Notes: generated from the letters alone by a model not told the origin. Shown: positions 55,035 through 64,000, counted from the stretch's first letter. The stretch is 64,000 nucleotides of DNA from Pseudomonadota bacterium (GCA_018262195.1 JAGTRS010000005.1:60231-124230), one strand, 5' to 3'. Program-made: numbers and translations.

Positions 55035-56519
55035 TCAGGTACCGCAGAAGGTCATGTAGGTGGTGGTGAATTCCGTGGGGGCTGGCTCGCAATATTCCGC
55101 GTCGGCCGCCCGCTCGTCAAACGGCGACTGAATGACAGCCAGCAGGCGTTCGAAGGGCTGCAGATTGTTGTCCTCGACGGCTGCATCGAGTGCGGCCTCG
55201 ACCTGGTGGTTGCGCGGGATGTAGGCGGGATTGGCGCGTTGCATGGCGGCGAGCAGTTCGGACGGGCGTTCCGACTGGCGGGCCTGCCAGCGGCTTTGCC
55301 AGTCGGTGAAATCGGTGGCCTCGGCCAGCAGCGTTTGTAGGCGCGCCGCGTTGCCGGCTGCTGCATCGAACAGGGCGCGGAAGGCGACGGTGAAGTCGAG
55401 CCGGTTGTGCTTGAGGGTGAGCAGGAAGTCGTCGATCAACTGGCGATCAGCTTCGGCATCGCCCGTTTCATCGATGCCCAGCTTGGCGCGGAAGACGCGC
55501 AGCCAGTGTGCCGCGTGCTGCTCGGGGAAGGCGTCGATCGCCGCCGTCGCCAGCTTAATGGCGCGATCGGCATCGCTGTCGATCAGCGACAGTAGGGTTT
55601 CGGCCAGCCGTGCCAGGTTCCAGCGGGCAATGCCGGCCTGTTTGCCATAGGCGTAGCGGCCGGCACTGTCGATGGAACTGAACACCGTGCCCGGGCTGTA
55701 GGTTTCCATGAAGGCGCAGGGGCCGTAGTCGATGGTCTCGCCGGACAGCGTCATGTTGTCGGTGTTCATCACGCCGTGGATGAAGCCGACGCCCAGCCAG
55801 CGTGCCACCAGTTCGGCCTGCCGTTCGGCGACGGCGGTCAGCAGGTCGAGGTAGGGCTGCGCGCTGTCGGCCAGTTGCGGGTAGTGCCGGGCAATCACGT
55901 AGTCGGCCAGACGCTTGACGTGTTCCGGCCCCTGATTGTTGGCGAAGAATTCGAAGGTGCCGACCCGCACATGGCTGGCCGCGACGCGGGTCAGCACGGC
56001 ACCGGGCAGGGCGCGGTCGCGGCGCACCATGTCGCCGGTCGCCACCACGGCCAGCGAACGCGTGGTCGGAATGCCCAGCGCGTGCATTGCCTCGCTGATG
56101 ATGTACTCGCGCAAGGCCGGCCCCAGCGCACACTTGCCGTCGCCATTGCGCGAAAACGGTGTGCGGCCGGAACCCTTGAAAGCGATGTCGCGCCGTTCGC
56201 CGTTACGGTCGATCACCTCACCCAGCAACAAGGCACGCCCATCGCCCAGCTGCGGCGAAAAACCGCCGAACTGGTGCCCGGCATAGGCCTGCGCAATCGG
56301 CTCGGCCCCTTCCGGCAAGCGGTTCCCCGCCAGCGCCTCGATGCCCTCCGGCGAAGCCAGCGCCACCGGATCAGCCCCCAACTCGCGGGCCAGATCATCG
56401 TTCAGGCGAATCAGAACCGGCTTGCTCGAAGGCGTAGGTTTCCAGCGAACGTAAAACTCCTCCAGGTCGCGGACATAGGTGTTGTCAAAGGCAAAAAATT
56501 GGGGCGCAGGGGCGTTCAT
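55035..56519 (-). CDS. selO: SelO/YdiU protein AMPylator
   Basis: 494 residues from ATG 56519, typical for SelO. Kinase-like features: AYAGHQFGGFSPQLGDGRALLLGEV, DIAFKGSGRTPFSRNGDGKCAL, and NTDNMTLSGETIDYGPCAF in the catalytic loop region (Asp in NTDN). The C-terminus ends in TFCGT, where eukaryotic SelO has selenocysteine. SelO transfers AMP to Ser, Thr or Tyr of proteins and links to redox stress, in agreement with msrB 15 nt downstream. No in-frame Sec codon is seen. Confidence 0.95.
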   Translation of the reverse strand: MNAPAPQFFAFDNTYVRDLEEFYVRWKPTPSSKPVLIRLNDDLARELGADPVALASPEGIEALAGNRLPEGAEPIAQAYAGHQFGGFSPQLGDGRALLLGEVIDRNGERRDIAFKGSGRTPFSRNGDGKCALGPALREYIISEAMHALGIPTTRSLAVVATGDMVRRDRALPGAVLTRVAASHVRVGTFEFFANNQGPEHVKRLADYVIARHYPQLADSAQPYLDLLTAVAERQAELVARWLGVGFIHGVMNTDNMTLSGETIDYGPCAFMETYSPGTVFSSIDSAGRYAYGKQAGIARWNLARLAETLLSLIDSDADRAIKLATAAIDAFPEQHAAHWLRVFRAKLGIDETGDAEADRQLIDDFLLTLKHNRLDFTVAFRALFDAAAGNAARLQTLLAEATDFTDWQSRWQARQSERPSELLAAMQRANPAYIPRNHQVEAALDAAVEDNNLQPFERLLAVIQSPFDERAADAEYCEPAPTEFTTTYMTFCGT

Positions 56520-56880
56520 CGAAATCGCTATTTGTAGGGTGTGGTATCGGCAGGCGGCAATTTTGTCGCAAATCTCGCTGCCAGAGAGCATTCAAGCAAT
56601 TTCGATGCTAACGGGGCTCTTTGGTTCCCCGGTCGTCGCGAATGGCGTGAGAACAGGTCAAACGGTCCAGTTCGATTCTTGTGAGGCTTTCCGCTGGTCT
56701 GTGGGAATGGCTACAAGCTGCCCTCAAGAGACGGTCGCGGATTTCGGGGTTATGTCACCTGCGCACGGACAGTGCTTCAGCATATTGAGTCAATCAACTT
56801 ACTTATTGGATAATGATTTTGAGGAAAAAGGCTGGCAACTTTCGGACAACAAAGAGAAGCCGTTGGCAGGAGGAGCGAGA
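56520..56880. other. 361-bp divergent region before the YkgJ-like gene
   Basis: The stretch between selO and the YkgJ-type gene is more AT-rich toward its right end (56780-56860). The promoter for selO and the upstream transcript start of the YkgJ-like gene should be here. An open frame runs through it upstream of 56881, but its sequence does not resemble a protein domain. Confidence 0.4.
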
Positions 56881-57237
56881 TTGGGGATTTGTACTAGTTG
56901 CGGCGCCTGTTGCGCCACATATCCGGTGACATTCTCACGGCAAGAACTCGATTCCGGGCACGGGGGATGGGTTCCGACTGCATTGACCGAAAATGACCCG
57001 GTCTTTAGTCGATGTGCACATATGCGTGGCACCCGCGATCACCCGAGGCGCTGCGTTGCACTGACAGGAAGCATTGGAGTCAGCGTCAGCTGCGCGATCT
57101 ACGACCTGCGCCCAAGCCCCTGTCGCGATTTTGCGCAAGAGGCCGATGCGGGACGGGGTGACCCGCGTTGCGGCGATGCCCGTCGTCTTCACGACCTCCC
57201 TCCACTAGAGGGATCGTATGATGCTTTCCCTCTCTAA
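56881..57237 (+). CDS. YkgJ-family cysteine-cluster protein (TTG start)
   Basis: 118 residues from a TTG at 56881, preceded by AGGAGGAG ending five bases upstream; this start gives the MGICTSCGACC opening that YkgJ-type proteins typically have. Cys residues occur as CTSCGACC, CAHM, RCVAL, SCAIY, PSPCRDF and RCGD. The family coordinates metal, probably zinc or an Fe-S cluster (UPF0153). The longer frame upstream is disfavoured. It is monocistronic here. Confidence 0.8.
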   Translation: MGICTSCGACCATYPVTFSRQELDSGHGGWVPTALTENDPVFSRCAHMRGTRDHPRRCVALTGSIGVSVSCAIYDLRPSPCRDFAQEADAGRGDPRCGDARRLHDLPPLEGSYDAFPL

Positions 57238-57356
57238 CAGCATTGCTAGCGCTTATTCAAGGCTAGTGGTTAGGCGCGGCATCTCATCAAGTCCAGTCGG
57301 CTGCTCGACAAGTATTACGGGCAAACGTCTCTTGATGGCTGATAGCCGTGGTTCGA

Positions 57357-58067
57357 TCACCGTTTCGTAGCGCTACGCTTTGCGGTTCGGGGCTTTTTCT
57401 CTCCCTCGCCACCCGATGCCCGTCCGGCTGCCGGCTTGGTCGGATCTGCATGCTCGAGCCAGATCAGCGTATCAACATACGACATGAAGCCTTGCAGGTA
57501 GTCCGGTGCGATGTCCCGCATGACTTGCAGGCTGCGCAGGACGAGGTGCTGGGAGTTCATGGGGCCGGCGTTTTCCGGCGCCTGGGCGAGGGTTTGGGTG
57601 AGTTGTTGCTCGGTGCTGAGCTTGGACCACTCGTTGCGGAAATAGGCGACGGACTTGAGTTCCTGGGTTTGCGGACGGTGGCCGTCCGAAGCACTTTTCG
57701 ATTTTGGCCGAATTTTCCGGTTGACCGCAGAAGCTTCGGTGGTGGGCTGCGTGGCACCCGGCTGCTCGTGGGCGTGCCCGCTGATGTAGGCGAGCAGGTC
57801 GGCAAGCGGGCTGGCTGTGGTTTCTGGTGTGACTTCGGGCGTCGCTAGAGCAGGGCGGCTGGCCAATTCGCTGGCTGCGGCGTCGAATCTGGCGTTGAGC
57901 GACTGGCGGATTGCTAGCGGTTGCGTGGCAGCGCGGCGGGACAGGGCTTCGAGATAGGCGAAACGCACCGGGTCGCATTCGGTGGCGCCGCTGGCGCGCA
58001 GGGCGTCGATCCGGGCCGGGAAGTCGGCCGCTTCGCCCGTGCTACCCGGTTCGCCCGTTTCAGCCAT
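57357..58067 (-). CDS. DUF2894 protein of the stator-like operon
   Basis: 236 residues from ATG 58067 with AAGGAAG upstream; the start overlaps the OmpA-like gene stop by 8 nt. The N-terminal region (about 1-75) is helical with DPVRFAYLEALSRRAA. A variable Pro/Thr-rich linker follows, then a conserved C-terminal part VAYFRNEWSKLSTEQQLTQTL and NSQHLVLRSLQVMRDIAPDYLQGFMSYVDTLIWLE, the DUF2894 signature. The end is Lys/Arg-rich. No membrane segment: a cytoplasmic partner of the complex is inferred from the operon. Confidence 0.88.
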   Translation of the reverse strand: MAETGEPGSTGEAADFPARIDALRASGATECDPVRFAYLEALSRRAATQPLAIRQSLNARFDAAASELASRPALATPEVTPETTASPLADLLAYISGHAHEQPGATQPTTEASAVNRKIRPKSKSASDGHRPQTQELKSVAYFRNEWSKLSTEQQLTQTLAQAPENAGPMNSQHLVLRSLQVMRDIAPDYLQGFMSYVDTLIWLEHADPTKPAAGRASGGEGEKKPRTAKRSATKR

Positions 58068-58704
58068 TGGCTTCCTTGCCGTTGTTTCTGGACTTGGGTA
58101 CTGGCGCCATTTCGACGCGGCGGTTACGGGCGCGGCCTTCGGCGTCGGCATTGGCGGCCACCGGCTGTTGCGAGCCGAAGGCGGCGGCGAAGATGGCGTC
58201 GGACGGTACGCCTTCCTCTATCAGCGTGCGGGTCACCGTCAGGGCGCGCTGGGCCGAGAGCTCCCAGTTGTCGGTAAATTTGCTGTTACTGCCGCGCACC
58301 GGCATGTCGTCGGTAAAGCCGCTGACCATCAGCATCTGCTCGCCCACCGACAGGTAGGCAGCGATGGGCTGGGCGAGGCCCTTGAGTACCTGACGGCCTT
58401 CCGGTTGCAACTGGTCGGAATTGAGCGCGAAAAGCACGTTGCCGCTGATGCCGATCTTGCCGTTGTTGAGCGTGATGCGGCCGGAGGCGAGCGGGCCGGC
58501 CAGCGCCTTTTCGAGGGCCTCGCGGCGCTGTTCTTCCTGCTGGCGCTTCTGGATTTCGGCTTCCAGGCTGGTGACCAGTTCGAGTTGTACGCCGAGCACA
58601 CCGACCAGGATGAGCACGAAGGCGCCGAGCAGGCCGGACATCAGGTCGCCGAAGACGGCCCAGATGGGCGTGCTGTGTTCGACGCTGGCGTCGATGTCTT
58701 CCAT
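58060..58704 (-). CDS. MotB/OmpA-like ion-channel subunit of the stator-like operon
   Basis: 214 residues. One N-terminal membrane helix (about 17-39) includes Asp20 in FGDLMSGLLGAFVLILV, the place and context of the ion-carrying Asp of MotB, TolR and ZorB. After a helical linker (QKRQQEEQRREALEKAL) comes an OmpA-type peptidoglycan-binding domain with SGFTDDMPVRG, NWELSAQRALTVTRTL and RARNRRVEM. Its start is 2 nt after the end of the large MotA-like gene. It would anchor a proton- or sodium-driven motor to the wall. Confidence 0.9.
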   Translation of the reverse strand: MEDIDASVEHSTPIWAVFGDLMSGLLGAFVLILVGVLGVQLELVTSLEAEIQKRQQEEQRREALEKALAGPLASGRITLNNGKIGISGNVLFALNSDQLQPEGRQVLKGLAQPIAAYLSVGEQMLMVSGFTDDMPVRGSNSKFTDNWELSAQRALTVTRTLIEEGVPSDAIFAAAFGSQQPVAANADAEGRARNRRVEMAPVPKSRNNGKEANG

Positions 58705-58706
58705 GC

Positions 58707-61190
58707 TCAGGCCTCGCCTTGATTGATGGCGACGCGTTGGAGGTCGTCGACCATCTTCTTCTGCGACATGATGCTGAGGTCGATGATTTCCCGCGCCTGC
58801 GCAACGTAGTAGGCAAGCTGCTCGTCGCTACGCGTCAGCGACTTGGCCAGCGCGCCTTCGATGCGTTGCAGGGCAGTCATCATCTTGTCATTGGATTCGG
58901 CAAACAGCTTGACGGCGTGACCGAAGGCCTCGCCCAGACTTGCGACCTCAAGGGCACCACCGGCAATGCCAGCACCGACCTCGACCAGCTTGCCGGCCTC
59001 ATTCTCCACCCTGGTGGCGAACTGGCTGCCGGCCCGTTCGAGCAGTTCTGCCGACGAGGCGACCAGTGCGTCGATGGCGCTACGCTGCTCGGTCGAGGCG
59101 TGGTTGATGGCGTCGAGCAGGGCACCCAGCGTTTCCATGATGCGGGCGCGTTCTTCGAGCAGGCTGTTGTCGCGCGCCATGCTGGCCGAGAGTTCATGGC
59201 GCAGCTGGCCGATGACCTCGGCTGCGGCCTTGGGCGCTTCGGCAGCGGTCTGCATCAGACGTGTGACTTCGGCGATGGTCGTTTCGGCCTGGCGCTGGGT
59301 GGCGGCGACGAGGTCGCGGGCGGTGTCGCCGAGCGTGTTCGTGATCTGCTGCTGTTGCGCCAGCGCCGCGTCACCGTGTTGCTGCCATTGAGTTTCCAGC
59401 TTGCCGGCCATGCTGGTCAGGGCGTCGGTGAACTGGTTCTGGCGGGCTTGTTCGCCGGTCCCCCAATCGCGCTGCCACTCGGCCTGCGTGGCCCGAAGAT
59501 CGGCGAGCAGCGTGGCGGTGCGCTGGGTGAAGGTGTCGACCAGCGAAGTCTGGGTCTGGTCGAGTGCTTGCGTCAGGCGGTCGCTGGCTTGTTCGTGCTT
59601 GGTCAGCGCGGCGGTCCAGGTGTCGGCAACGGACGTCACGGCGCCGTCGAAACGCTGGGCAATGCCATCCAGCTGGGTCGCGATCTGTTGCGTCAACGCG
59701 ATCTGCTCGGCTTGCGTGGTTTGTGCGAAGGCGGCGTGGCTGGCGGCCAGTTCTGTCTTCAGGGTGGCATGGGTGCTTTCGACGGAAGCCAGCAGCGCCT
59801 GCGAGCGGTCGCCGAAGGTGTCGGCAAAGCCGGACAGCGTGCAGCTCAACTGCTGGTTCAGCGAATCGGTGCTCTGGGTGTGTTGTGCCAGCGCCGCTTG
59901 CCAGGTGGCGGCCACCTGCGACACGACCTGGTCGAGGCGGGCGGTGACGCCATCGAACTGGCTGGCGAGGGTGCTGGCCAGTTGTTGCTGGCTGGCGGTG
60001 GCGGCTGCGGCTTGCGCGGCCTGCTGTTGGGCGGCATCGGCCTGCAGTCTGGCCTGCGTGCTTTCGACCGTGGCGAGCAAGGCGGTGGAACGTTCCGCGA
60101 AGGTATCGGCGTAGGCGTTGAGGGCTGTTTGCTGTTGCTGGTGCTGCGCTTCGGTGGCCTGTTCGTGGCGGGCCAGCGCTTGCGTCCAGGTGTCGCTGAC
60201 GGTGGTGACGGTTTGGGCAAACTGACCAGCAATGCCGGCGAGCTGTGTTTCCACGGTGCCGAATAGTTTGTCGTGCAGGCCGCGGGTCTCGCTGGCGATG
60301 CCGGCCATGGTCGCGGTGACGACCGGCTGGATGGTTTCTGCCGCCACCGTTGCGCTGTCCTTCAGGCTGGCTTTCAGCGACTGGTCGACGGATAGTGCGA
60401 GATCGGTGTACAGACCCTTGGCTTCGGCATGGAAGCGTTGCTGGCCAGTCAGCAGTTGCTCGCCAAGCTGGCGGCTGTGCTCGGCCATCTGGTTCATCAT
60501 CGCATCGAGTTTGCCGACCAGGTCGGGCAGGGCTTGCGACTGCGCCTGCAGCGCCTTGAAGGTTTCCTGGCGCTGGTAGGCGAGCGAAAAGTCGCGCAGC
60601 ACGCTGGCGATCCTGCTGTCGAGCAGTTGGCCGACCTGCAGGCGGTCACGCCGACACAGGGCGGAGATTAAACCGAGCATGGCCGAAGTGGCTACACCGG
60701 CGACAGAGGTGCCGAAAGCAACGCCGAGGCCCTTGACCGGGGCGGCGAGCGCGGAACGGATGGTTTGCAGGTCGGTGGTGCTCTCCAGCGCCAGCACGGC
60801 GCCGTTCAGCGTGACGACCATGCCGAGGAAGGTGCCGAGCATGCCGAGCAGCACCAGCAAGCCGACCAGATAAGGGGTGAGGCCAGGGCCGGGCAAGGCA
60901 AACCGTTCGCCTTCGATGCGCAGGCGCACGGCGTTCTGCAGCGCCACCGGCACCTGTTGCAGCCATTCACCGAGGTGGCCGAGATCATCCGGAATGCTGT
61001 TGAGCGCCCTGGCCAGCCCGGTGGTGTTGTCGTGGAAGCGGCGCATTTCGAGGCCGCCGACGATATAGACGGCGGCAATGACGCAGGAGACGGCAAAGGC
61101 CAGTGTGCTGCCACCGATGTAGCCAATGGCTACCCAGACGACGGCTACCAGGCCAAGAAGGAATGCGAAGAGACTGAAATTACGGTTCAT
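58707..61190 (-). CDS. DUF802 protein: MotA/ExbB-like membrane part with long coiled-coil tail
   Basis: 827 residues. Four membrane helices (about 5-24, 29-47, 105-130 and 153-178) include the MotA/ExbB core, with LVLLGMLGTFLGMVVTLNG and GLGVAFGTSVAGVATSAMLGL in the last two. From about residue 200 to the end the chain is a cytoplasmic helical tail rich in Gln, Ala and Thr with repeated AL..HEQA-type units of roughly 80 residues (near 300, 380, 460 and 540), the DUF802 repeats. The tail is far longer than in MotA or ExbB and resembles ZorA. ATG overlaps the DUF3348 stop by 4 nt. Confidence 0.9.
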   Translation of the reverse strand: MNRNFSLFAFLLGLVAVVWVAIGYIGGSTLAFAVSCVIAAVYIVGGLEMRRFHDNTTGLARALNSIPDDLGHLGEWLQQVPVALQNAVRLRIEGERFALPGPGLTPYLVGLLVLLGMLGTFLGMVVTLNGAVLALESTTDLQTIRSALAAPVKGLGVAFGTSVAGVATSAMLGLISALCRRDRLQVGQLLDSRIASVLRDFSLAYQRQETFKALQAQSQALPDLVGKLDAMMNQMAEHSRQLGEQLLTGQQRFHAEAKGLYTDLALSVDQSLKASLKDSATVAAETIQPVVTATMAGIASETRGLHDKLFGTVETQLAGIAGQFAQTVTTVSDTWTQALARHEQATEAQHQQQQTALNAYADTFAERSTALLATVESTQARLQADAAQQQAAQAAAATASQQQLASTLASQFDGVTARLDQVVSQVAATWQAALAQHTQSTDSLNQQLSCTLSGFADTFGDRSQALLASVESTHATLKTELAASHAAFAQTTQAEQIALTQQIATQLDGIAQRFDGAVTSVADTWTAALTKHEQASDRLTQALDQTQTSLVDTFTQRTATLLADLRATQAEWQRDWGTGEQARQNQFTDALTSMAGKLETQWQQHGDAALAQQQQITNTLGDTARDLVAATQRQAETTIAEVTRLMQTAAEAPKAAAEVIGQLRHELSASMARDNSLLEERARIMETLGALLDAINHASTEQRSAIDALVASSAELLERAGSQFATRVENEAGKLVEVGAGIAGGALEVASLGEAFGHAVKLFAESNDKMMTALQRIEGALAKSLTRSDEQLAYYVAQAREIIDLSIMSQKKMVDDLQRVAINQGEA

Positions 61191-61963
61191 TGCGGGGTCG
61201 TTTCGTTGGTTTCGCCGGGGCTGCCCAGGGCAGCGATCAGCCCGGCAACAGGCTTCAGGCGCAGTTCAAGTTCGGCAATCAGCACGGCCTGGGCGTCGCG
61301 GCAGAAGGCTTCAAGCCAGCTGCCGGGCGTGGCCCAAGTGGCGGGGTCGTCGCTGCTGCCGTCGGCTAGGCTGGTGCGATGTTCTTCATAACGCAGGGCA
61401 AAGCGCTTGGCGAGCAGAATTGGGATGTTTGCCAGCAGGTTGCGCTCGCGTCCGGCGAGGAATTTTTCGAAGCTGAGGTCGAGTTCGGCCAGTTGCTTGC
61501 GAGCTGGCGATAACGGGGCTAGGGCCTTGCGGGCGTTGCTGCGCAAGGCTGAAATGGCGCTGCTCATGTCGCGCTGGTGGGCGAGGTAATAGCGATGGTA
61601 AGGCGAGAACTCGGCAGCCTGCTCGGCCGAGGCGTTCGGCAGGGGCGTCGGGAACCGGATCTTGGCCGTCTCGGGGCTGAAAACGCCATCATTGAGAATC
61701 GATTCGCTCAGGATGTGGCGGACGCGGGCTAGTTGATCCTGCAGATTGCGGGCGCTGGCGTTCGGCTTTTCAAGGGCAGCCGGGCTCGTCCCGGTGCTGC
61801 TGTTGAGTACCGAGAAGAGTGCCAGTGCATCCGAAAAGTCCAGCCATTGCCCGAGCCGCTCGCCGAAGTCGTACTTGGGATCAGAGACTTCTGGCGTTGT
61901 GTCGGACAGGACTCGGACGAGGGCGGAGCGATTGAAAGTGGCGCGTTGCAATTCACGCGTCAT
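61187..61963 (-). CDS. DUF3348 protein, first gene of the stator-like operon
   Basis: 258 residues from ATG 61963; a TTG 18 nt upstream is the alternative. The conserved DUF3348 opening (LGQWLDFSDALALFSVLNS) and the central FSPYHRYYLAHQRDMSSAISALRSNAR, with ending ELELRLKPVAGLIAAL, are present. The protein is soluble and helical with several Arg clusters. Its stop overlaps the DUF802 start, so the four genes DUF3348, DUF802, OmpA/MotB-like and DUF2894 form one translation-coupled unit. Divergent from purL. Confidence 0.88.
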   Translation of the reverse strand: MTRELQRATFNRSALVRVLSDTTPEVSDPKYDFGERLGQWLDFSDALALFSVLNSSTGTSPAALEKPNASARNLQDQLARVRHILSESILNDGVFSPETAKIRFPTPLPNASAEQAAEFSPYHRYYLAHQRDMSSAISALRSNARKALAPLSPARKQLAELDLSFEKFLAGRERNLLANIPILLAKRFALRYEEHRTSLADGSSDDPATWATPGSWLEAFCRDAQAVLIAELELRLKPVAGLIAALGSPGETNETTPQ

Positions 61964-62205
61964 GATCGTGACCCGAGTCAAAGTCGAAAGGGCGGCAAGG
62001 CTACTACAAACTTGCGACGCGGTCAGTGGTCTCGTTCAAGGCTTGTGCGAGCGCTGATTCCGGGCGGGGTCTTTGGCGATTCTGGATCACGGGGCGTTTT
62101 CGCCCCCTTGTGGGCTCCGCATTCATATCGTTTTCACCCTCCATTTTCTTGTGCTGCAAGCGTGAAGCATTCAGGAGATGAGCCCGGAAGGGGGGCTGGC
62201 TCGGG

Positions 62206-62211
62206 TATAAT
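62206..62211 (+). promoter_or_regulatory. consensus -10 box (TATAAT) before purL
   Basis: TATAAT preceded by GG lies 33 bp before the purL ATG; a good -35 element is not obvious at 17 bp, so activator or extended -10 help may be needed. The position matches a short purL leader. Confidence 0.5.
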
Positions 62212-62243
62212 TTCGCCCTTTCCGCTACCGCCGAATTCATCCC

Positions 62244-64000
62244 ATGGCCGACATTCTTTGCCTCAAGGGCGACGCCGCCTTTTCCGCCTTCCGTCTGCAA
62301 CGCCTGCAAGCCCGCCTCAATGCGGCCGTGTCGGATATCGAATCGGTGGTGGCCGATTACTGGCATGTTGTGGCGCAAAAGCGCGCCCTGAATGCCGATG
62401 AGCGCGCCAAGCTGGCGACGCTGCTGGAAGAGAAGGCGGCTGGCGCTGAAGCTGGCGAACTGTTCCTCGTCGCGCCGCGCATCGGCACCATTTCGCCGTG
62501 GTCGTCCAAAGCCACCGACATCGCCTGGAACTGCGACCTCGATGCCATCGAGCGTATCGAGCGCGTCATCGCCTTCCACGTCGTCACCAAGAACAATCGT
62601 GCCCTGAGCGCTGACGAGAAGAAGACCGTTGCCGGCTTGCTGCATGACCGGATGACCGATTCCGTACTGCCTGGCTTCGATGCTGCCGGCGAACTGTTCC
62701 GCCACTTCGAGCCGAAGCCGCTGAATACCGTTGACGTGTTGGCTGGTGGCAAGGCCGCGCTGATTGAAGCCAACGGTTCGCTTGGCCTGGCGCTGTCCGA
62801 CGACGAAATCGACTACCTGCTCGACGTCTTCACCAAGGCTGGCCGCAACCCGACCGACGTCGAACTGATGATGTTCGCCCAAGCCAATTCCGAACACTGC
62901 CGCCACAAGATCTTCAACGCGTCCTGGGTGGTTGATGGCGAGAAGAAGGACAAAACGCTGTTCGGCATGATCCGCGAAACGCATGCCGCCGCGCCGCAAG
63001 GCACGATCATGGCCTACGCCGACAACGCCTCGATCATCGAAGGCGCCACCATCCAGCGTTTCTACCCGGATGCCGACCGTGGCTACTCCTACAAGGAAGA
63101 GCTGACCCACATCCTGACCAAGGTCGAGACCCACAACCACCCGACTGCAATTTCGCCGTTTCCCGGTGCCTCCACCGGTTCCGGCGGCGAAATCCGCGAC
63201 GAAGGCGCCACCGGCAAGGGCTCCAAGCCGAAGGCCGGCCTCTGCGGTTTCTCGGTTTCCAACCTGAATCTGCCGGATGCGCCGCAGCCCTGGGAACACG
63301 CCTACGGTCGCCCGTCGCGCATCGCTTCGGCGCTCGACATCATGCTCGAAGGCCCAATCGGCGCTGCCGCCTTCAACAACGAATTCGGTCGCCCGAACCT
63401 GACCGGCTATTTCCGGACCTACGAGCAGGACGTCGCCGGCACCGTGCGCGGCTACCACAAGCCGATCATGATCGCCGGCGGCCTCGGTTCCATCCAGGCC
63501 GAGCAGTCGTTCAAGGAAGAGACCTTCCCGGTCGGCACGAAATTCATCCAGCTCGGTGGCCCAGGCATGCTGATCGGCTTGGGCGGCGGTGCCGCCTCGT
63601 CGATGACGGCCGGTTCCAATGCCGAAGACCTCGATTTCGCCTCGGTCCAGCGTGGCAACCCGGAAATCCAGCGGCGTGCGCAGGAAGTCATCGACCGCTG
63701 CTGGCAGATGGGCAAGAACAATCCCATCCTGTCGGTGCACGACGTCGGTGCCGGTGGCGTCTCGAACGCCCTGCCGGAACTCGCCCACTCGGGCGGCGTC
63801 GGCGCCGTCTTTGATCTGCGCAAGGTGCCGACCGAAGAGCCGGGCATGTCGCCGGCCGAAATCTGGTCCAACGAATCGCAGGAACGCTACGTACTGGCGA
63901 TTCCGCCGAACCGCATCGCCGAATTCCAGGCCATGTGCGAGCGCGAGCGCTGCCCGTTCGCTGTCGTCGGCGAAGCGACCGGCGACGGCCACCTGACCGT
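62244..64000 (+). CDS. purL: phosphoribosylformylglycinamidine synthase PurL (3' truncated by window edge)
   Basis: About 585 residues of a roughly 1300-residue large-type FGAM synthase. ATG 62244 begins [16 protein letters not shown], the usual betaproteobacterial start. Visible motifs: [55 protein letters not shown], and the second half-barrel [20 protein letters not shown] with the ATP-binding region. It converts FGAR plus glutamine to FGAM in purine synthesis. The glutaminase domain lies beyond the window. A long antisense frame over it is an artefact. Confidence 0.97.
   Translation, partial: MADILCLKGDAAFSAFRLQRLQARLNAAVSDIESVVADYWHVVAQKRALNADERAKLATLLEEKAAGAEAGELFLVAPRIGTISPWSSKATDIAWNCDLDAIERIERVIAFHVVTKNNRALSADEKKTVAGLLHDRMTDSVLPGFDAAGELFRHFEPKPLNTVDVLAGGKAALIEANGSLGLALSDDEIDYLLDVFTKAGRNPTDVELMMFAQANSEHCRHKIFNASWVVDGEKKDKTLFGMIRETHAAAPQGTIMAYADNASIIEGATIQRFYPDADRGYSYKEELTHILTKVETHNHPTAISPFPGASTGSGGEIRDEGATGKGSKPKAGLCGFSVSNLNLPDAPQPWEHAYGRPSRIASALDIMLEGPIGAAAFNNEFGRPNLTGYFRTYEQDVAGTVRGYHKPIMIAGGLGSIQAEQSFKEETFPVGTKFIQLGGPGMLIGLGGGAASSMTAGSNAEDLDFASVQRGNPEIQRRAQEVIDRCWQMGKNNPILSVHDVGAGGVSNALPELAHSGGVGAVFDLRKVPTEEPGMSPAEIWSNESQERYVLAIPPNRIAEFQAMCERERCPFAVVGEATGDGHLT

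Noticed and set aside
55035..56519. possible selenoprotein readthrough in selO
   Set aside because: The C-terminal redox residue is encoded by a normal Cys codon and there is no in-frame TGA or SECIS-like hairpin.
58719..60266. 515-codon open frame on the plus strand
   Set aside because: Antisense shadow of the DUF802 repeat tail, again low complexity.
58060..61963. assignment of the operon as a Zorya defence system
   Set aside because: The MotA/MotB-like pair resembles ZorA/ZorB in layout, but no ZorC, ZorD (helicase/nuclease) or ZorE-type gene is adjacent, so only a stator-like reading is supported.
62004..63992. 662-codon open frame on the minus strand
   Set aside because: It is exactly antisense to purL, has no family motif and arises from strong third-position G/C bias.
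1..64000. CRISPR arrays, tRNA or rRNA genes, prophage or transposase genes
   Set aside because: None was seen: no regular spacer-repeat array, no cloverleaf with CCA end, and no integrase, transposase or phage structural gene.

Overview
The window is a GC-rich chromosomal segment of a Gram-negative betaproteobacterium. I infer the order Rhodocyclales (Dechloromonas/Azonexus-like) from gene content: a TAXI-type TRAP uptake system, multi-PAS sensor and c-di-GMP proteins, long SbcCD, a Crp-PAS fusion, and a DUF3348/DUF802/OmpA/DUF2894 operon. No rRNA, tRNA, CRISPR array, prophage or transposase was seen. Most of the window is ordinary core and accessory chromosome with tight, often 4-nt-overlapping operons.

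Layout. 1-6.4 kb: a truncated zinc-ribbon protein, a FimV-tail-like protein, a His-rich mini-lipoprotein, an exported SRPBCC protein, a TAXI/TRAP/DUF1850 uptake operon, YjbQ and an HNH nuclease (YajD). 6.5-11.2 kb: thioesterase plus radical SAM pair, a 0.5-kb inverted pair of repeat elements, a divergent MFS exporter/AraC regulator unit, and tag glycosylase. 11.4-15.8 kb: a mono-heme cytochrome c and two E1 subunits of a 2-oxoacid/acetoin dehydrogenase, then a PNPOx-like/GAF two-gene operon. 16.1-21.5 kb: an AraC regulator divergent from a four-gene molybdenum hydroxylase operon (2Fe-2S subunit, Tat-exported Mo subunit, XdhC, MobA-like cytidylyltransferase). 21.6-38.8 kb: SEC-C protein, an NMT1-domain histidine kinase, DegQ-type protease, a 1123-residue hybrid kinase, a deoxyribosyltransferase-like protein, CreA/cupin, an exonuclease/GIY-YIG fusion, a PAS-GGDEF-EAL protein, a CDP-alcohol phosphatidyltransferase and a beta/gamma-crystallin protein.

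38.9-41.7 kb is the clearest acquired region: two short genes, one of them DUF2971, with integron cassette organisation (one good attC site, one degenerate site, one free core site) and no integrase in the window. 41.7-50.7 kb: sbcDC, a CsbD-like stress protein, the Crp-PAS regulator, a GST, DUF4202 and small proteins. 50.8-57.2 kb: glpKD, ArsC-like, msrB, selO and a YkgJ-type cysteine-cluster protein.

The most interesting system is the minus-strand operon at 57.4-62.0 kb. A MotA/ExbB-like membrane protein with a roughly 620-residue coiled-coil tail is translationally linked to a MotB/OmpA-like partner carrying a membrane-embedded Asp, and both are flanked by two soluble DUF proteins. This is the layout of an ion-driven stator complex (compare MotAB, TolQR, ZorAB) with no assigned function. 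The window ends inside purL.
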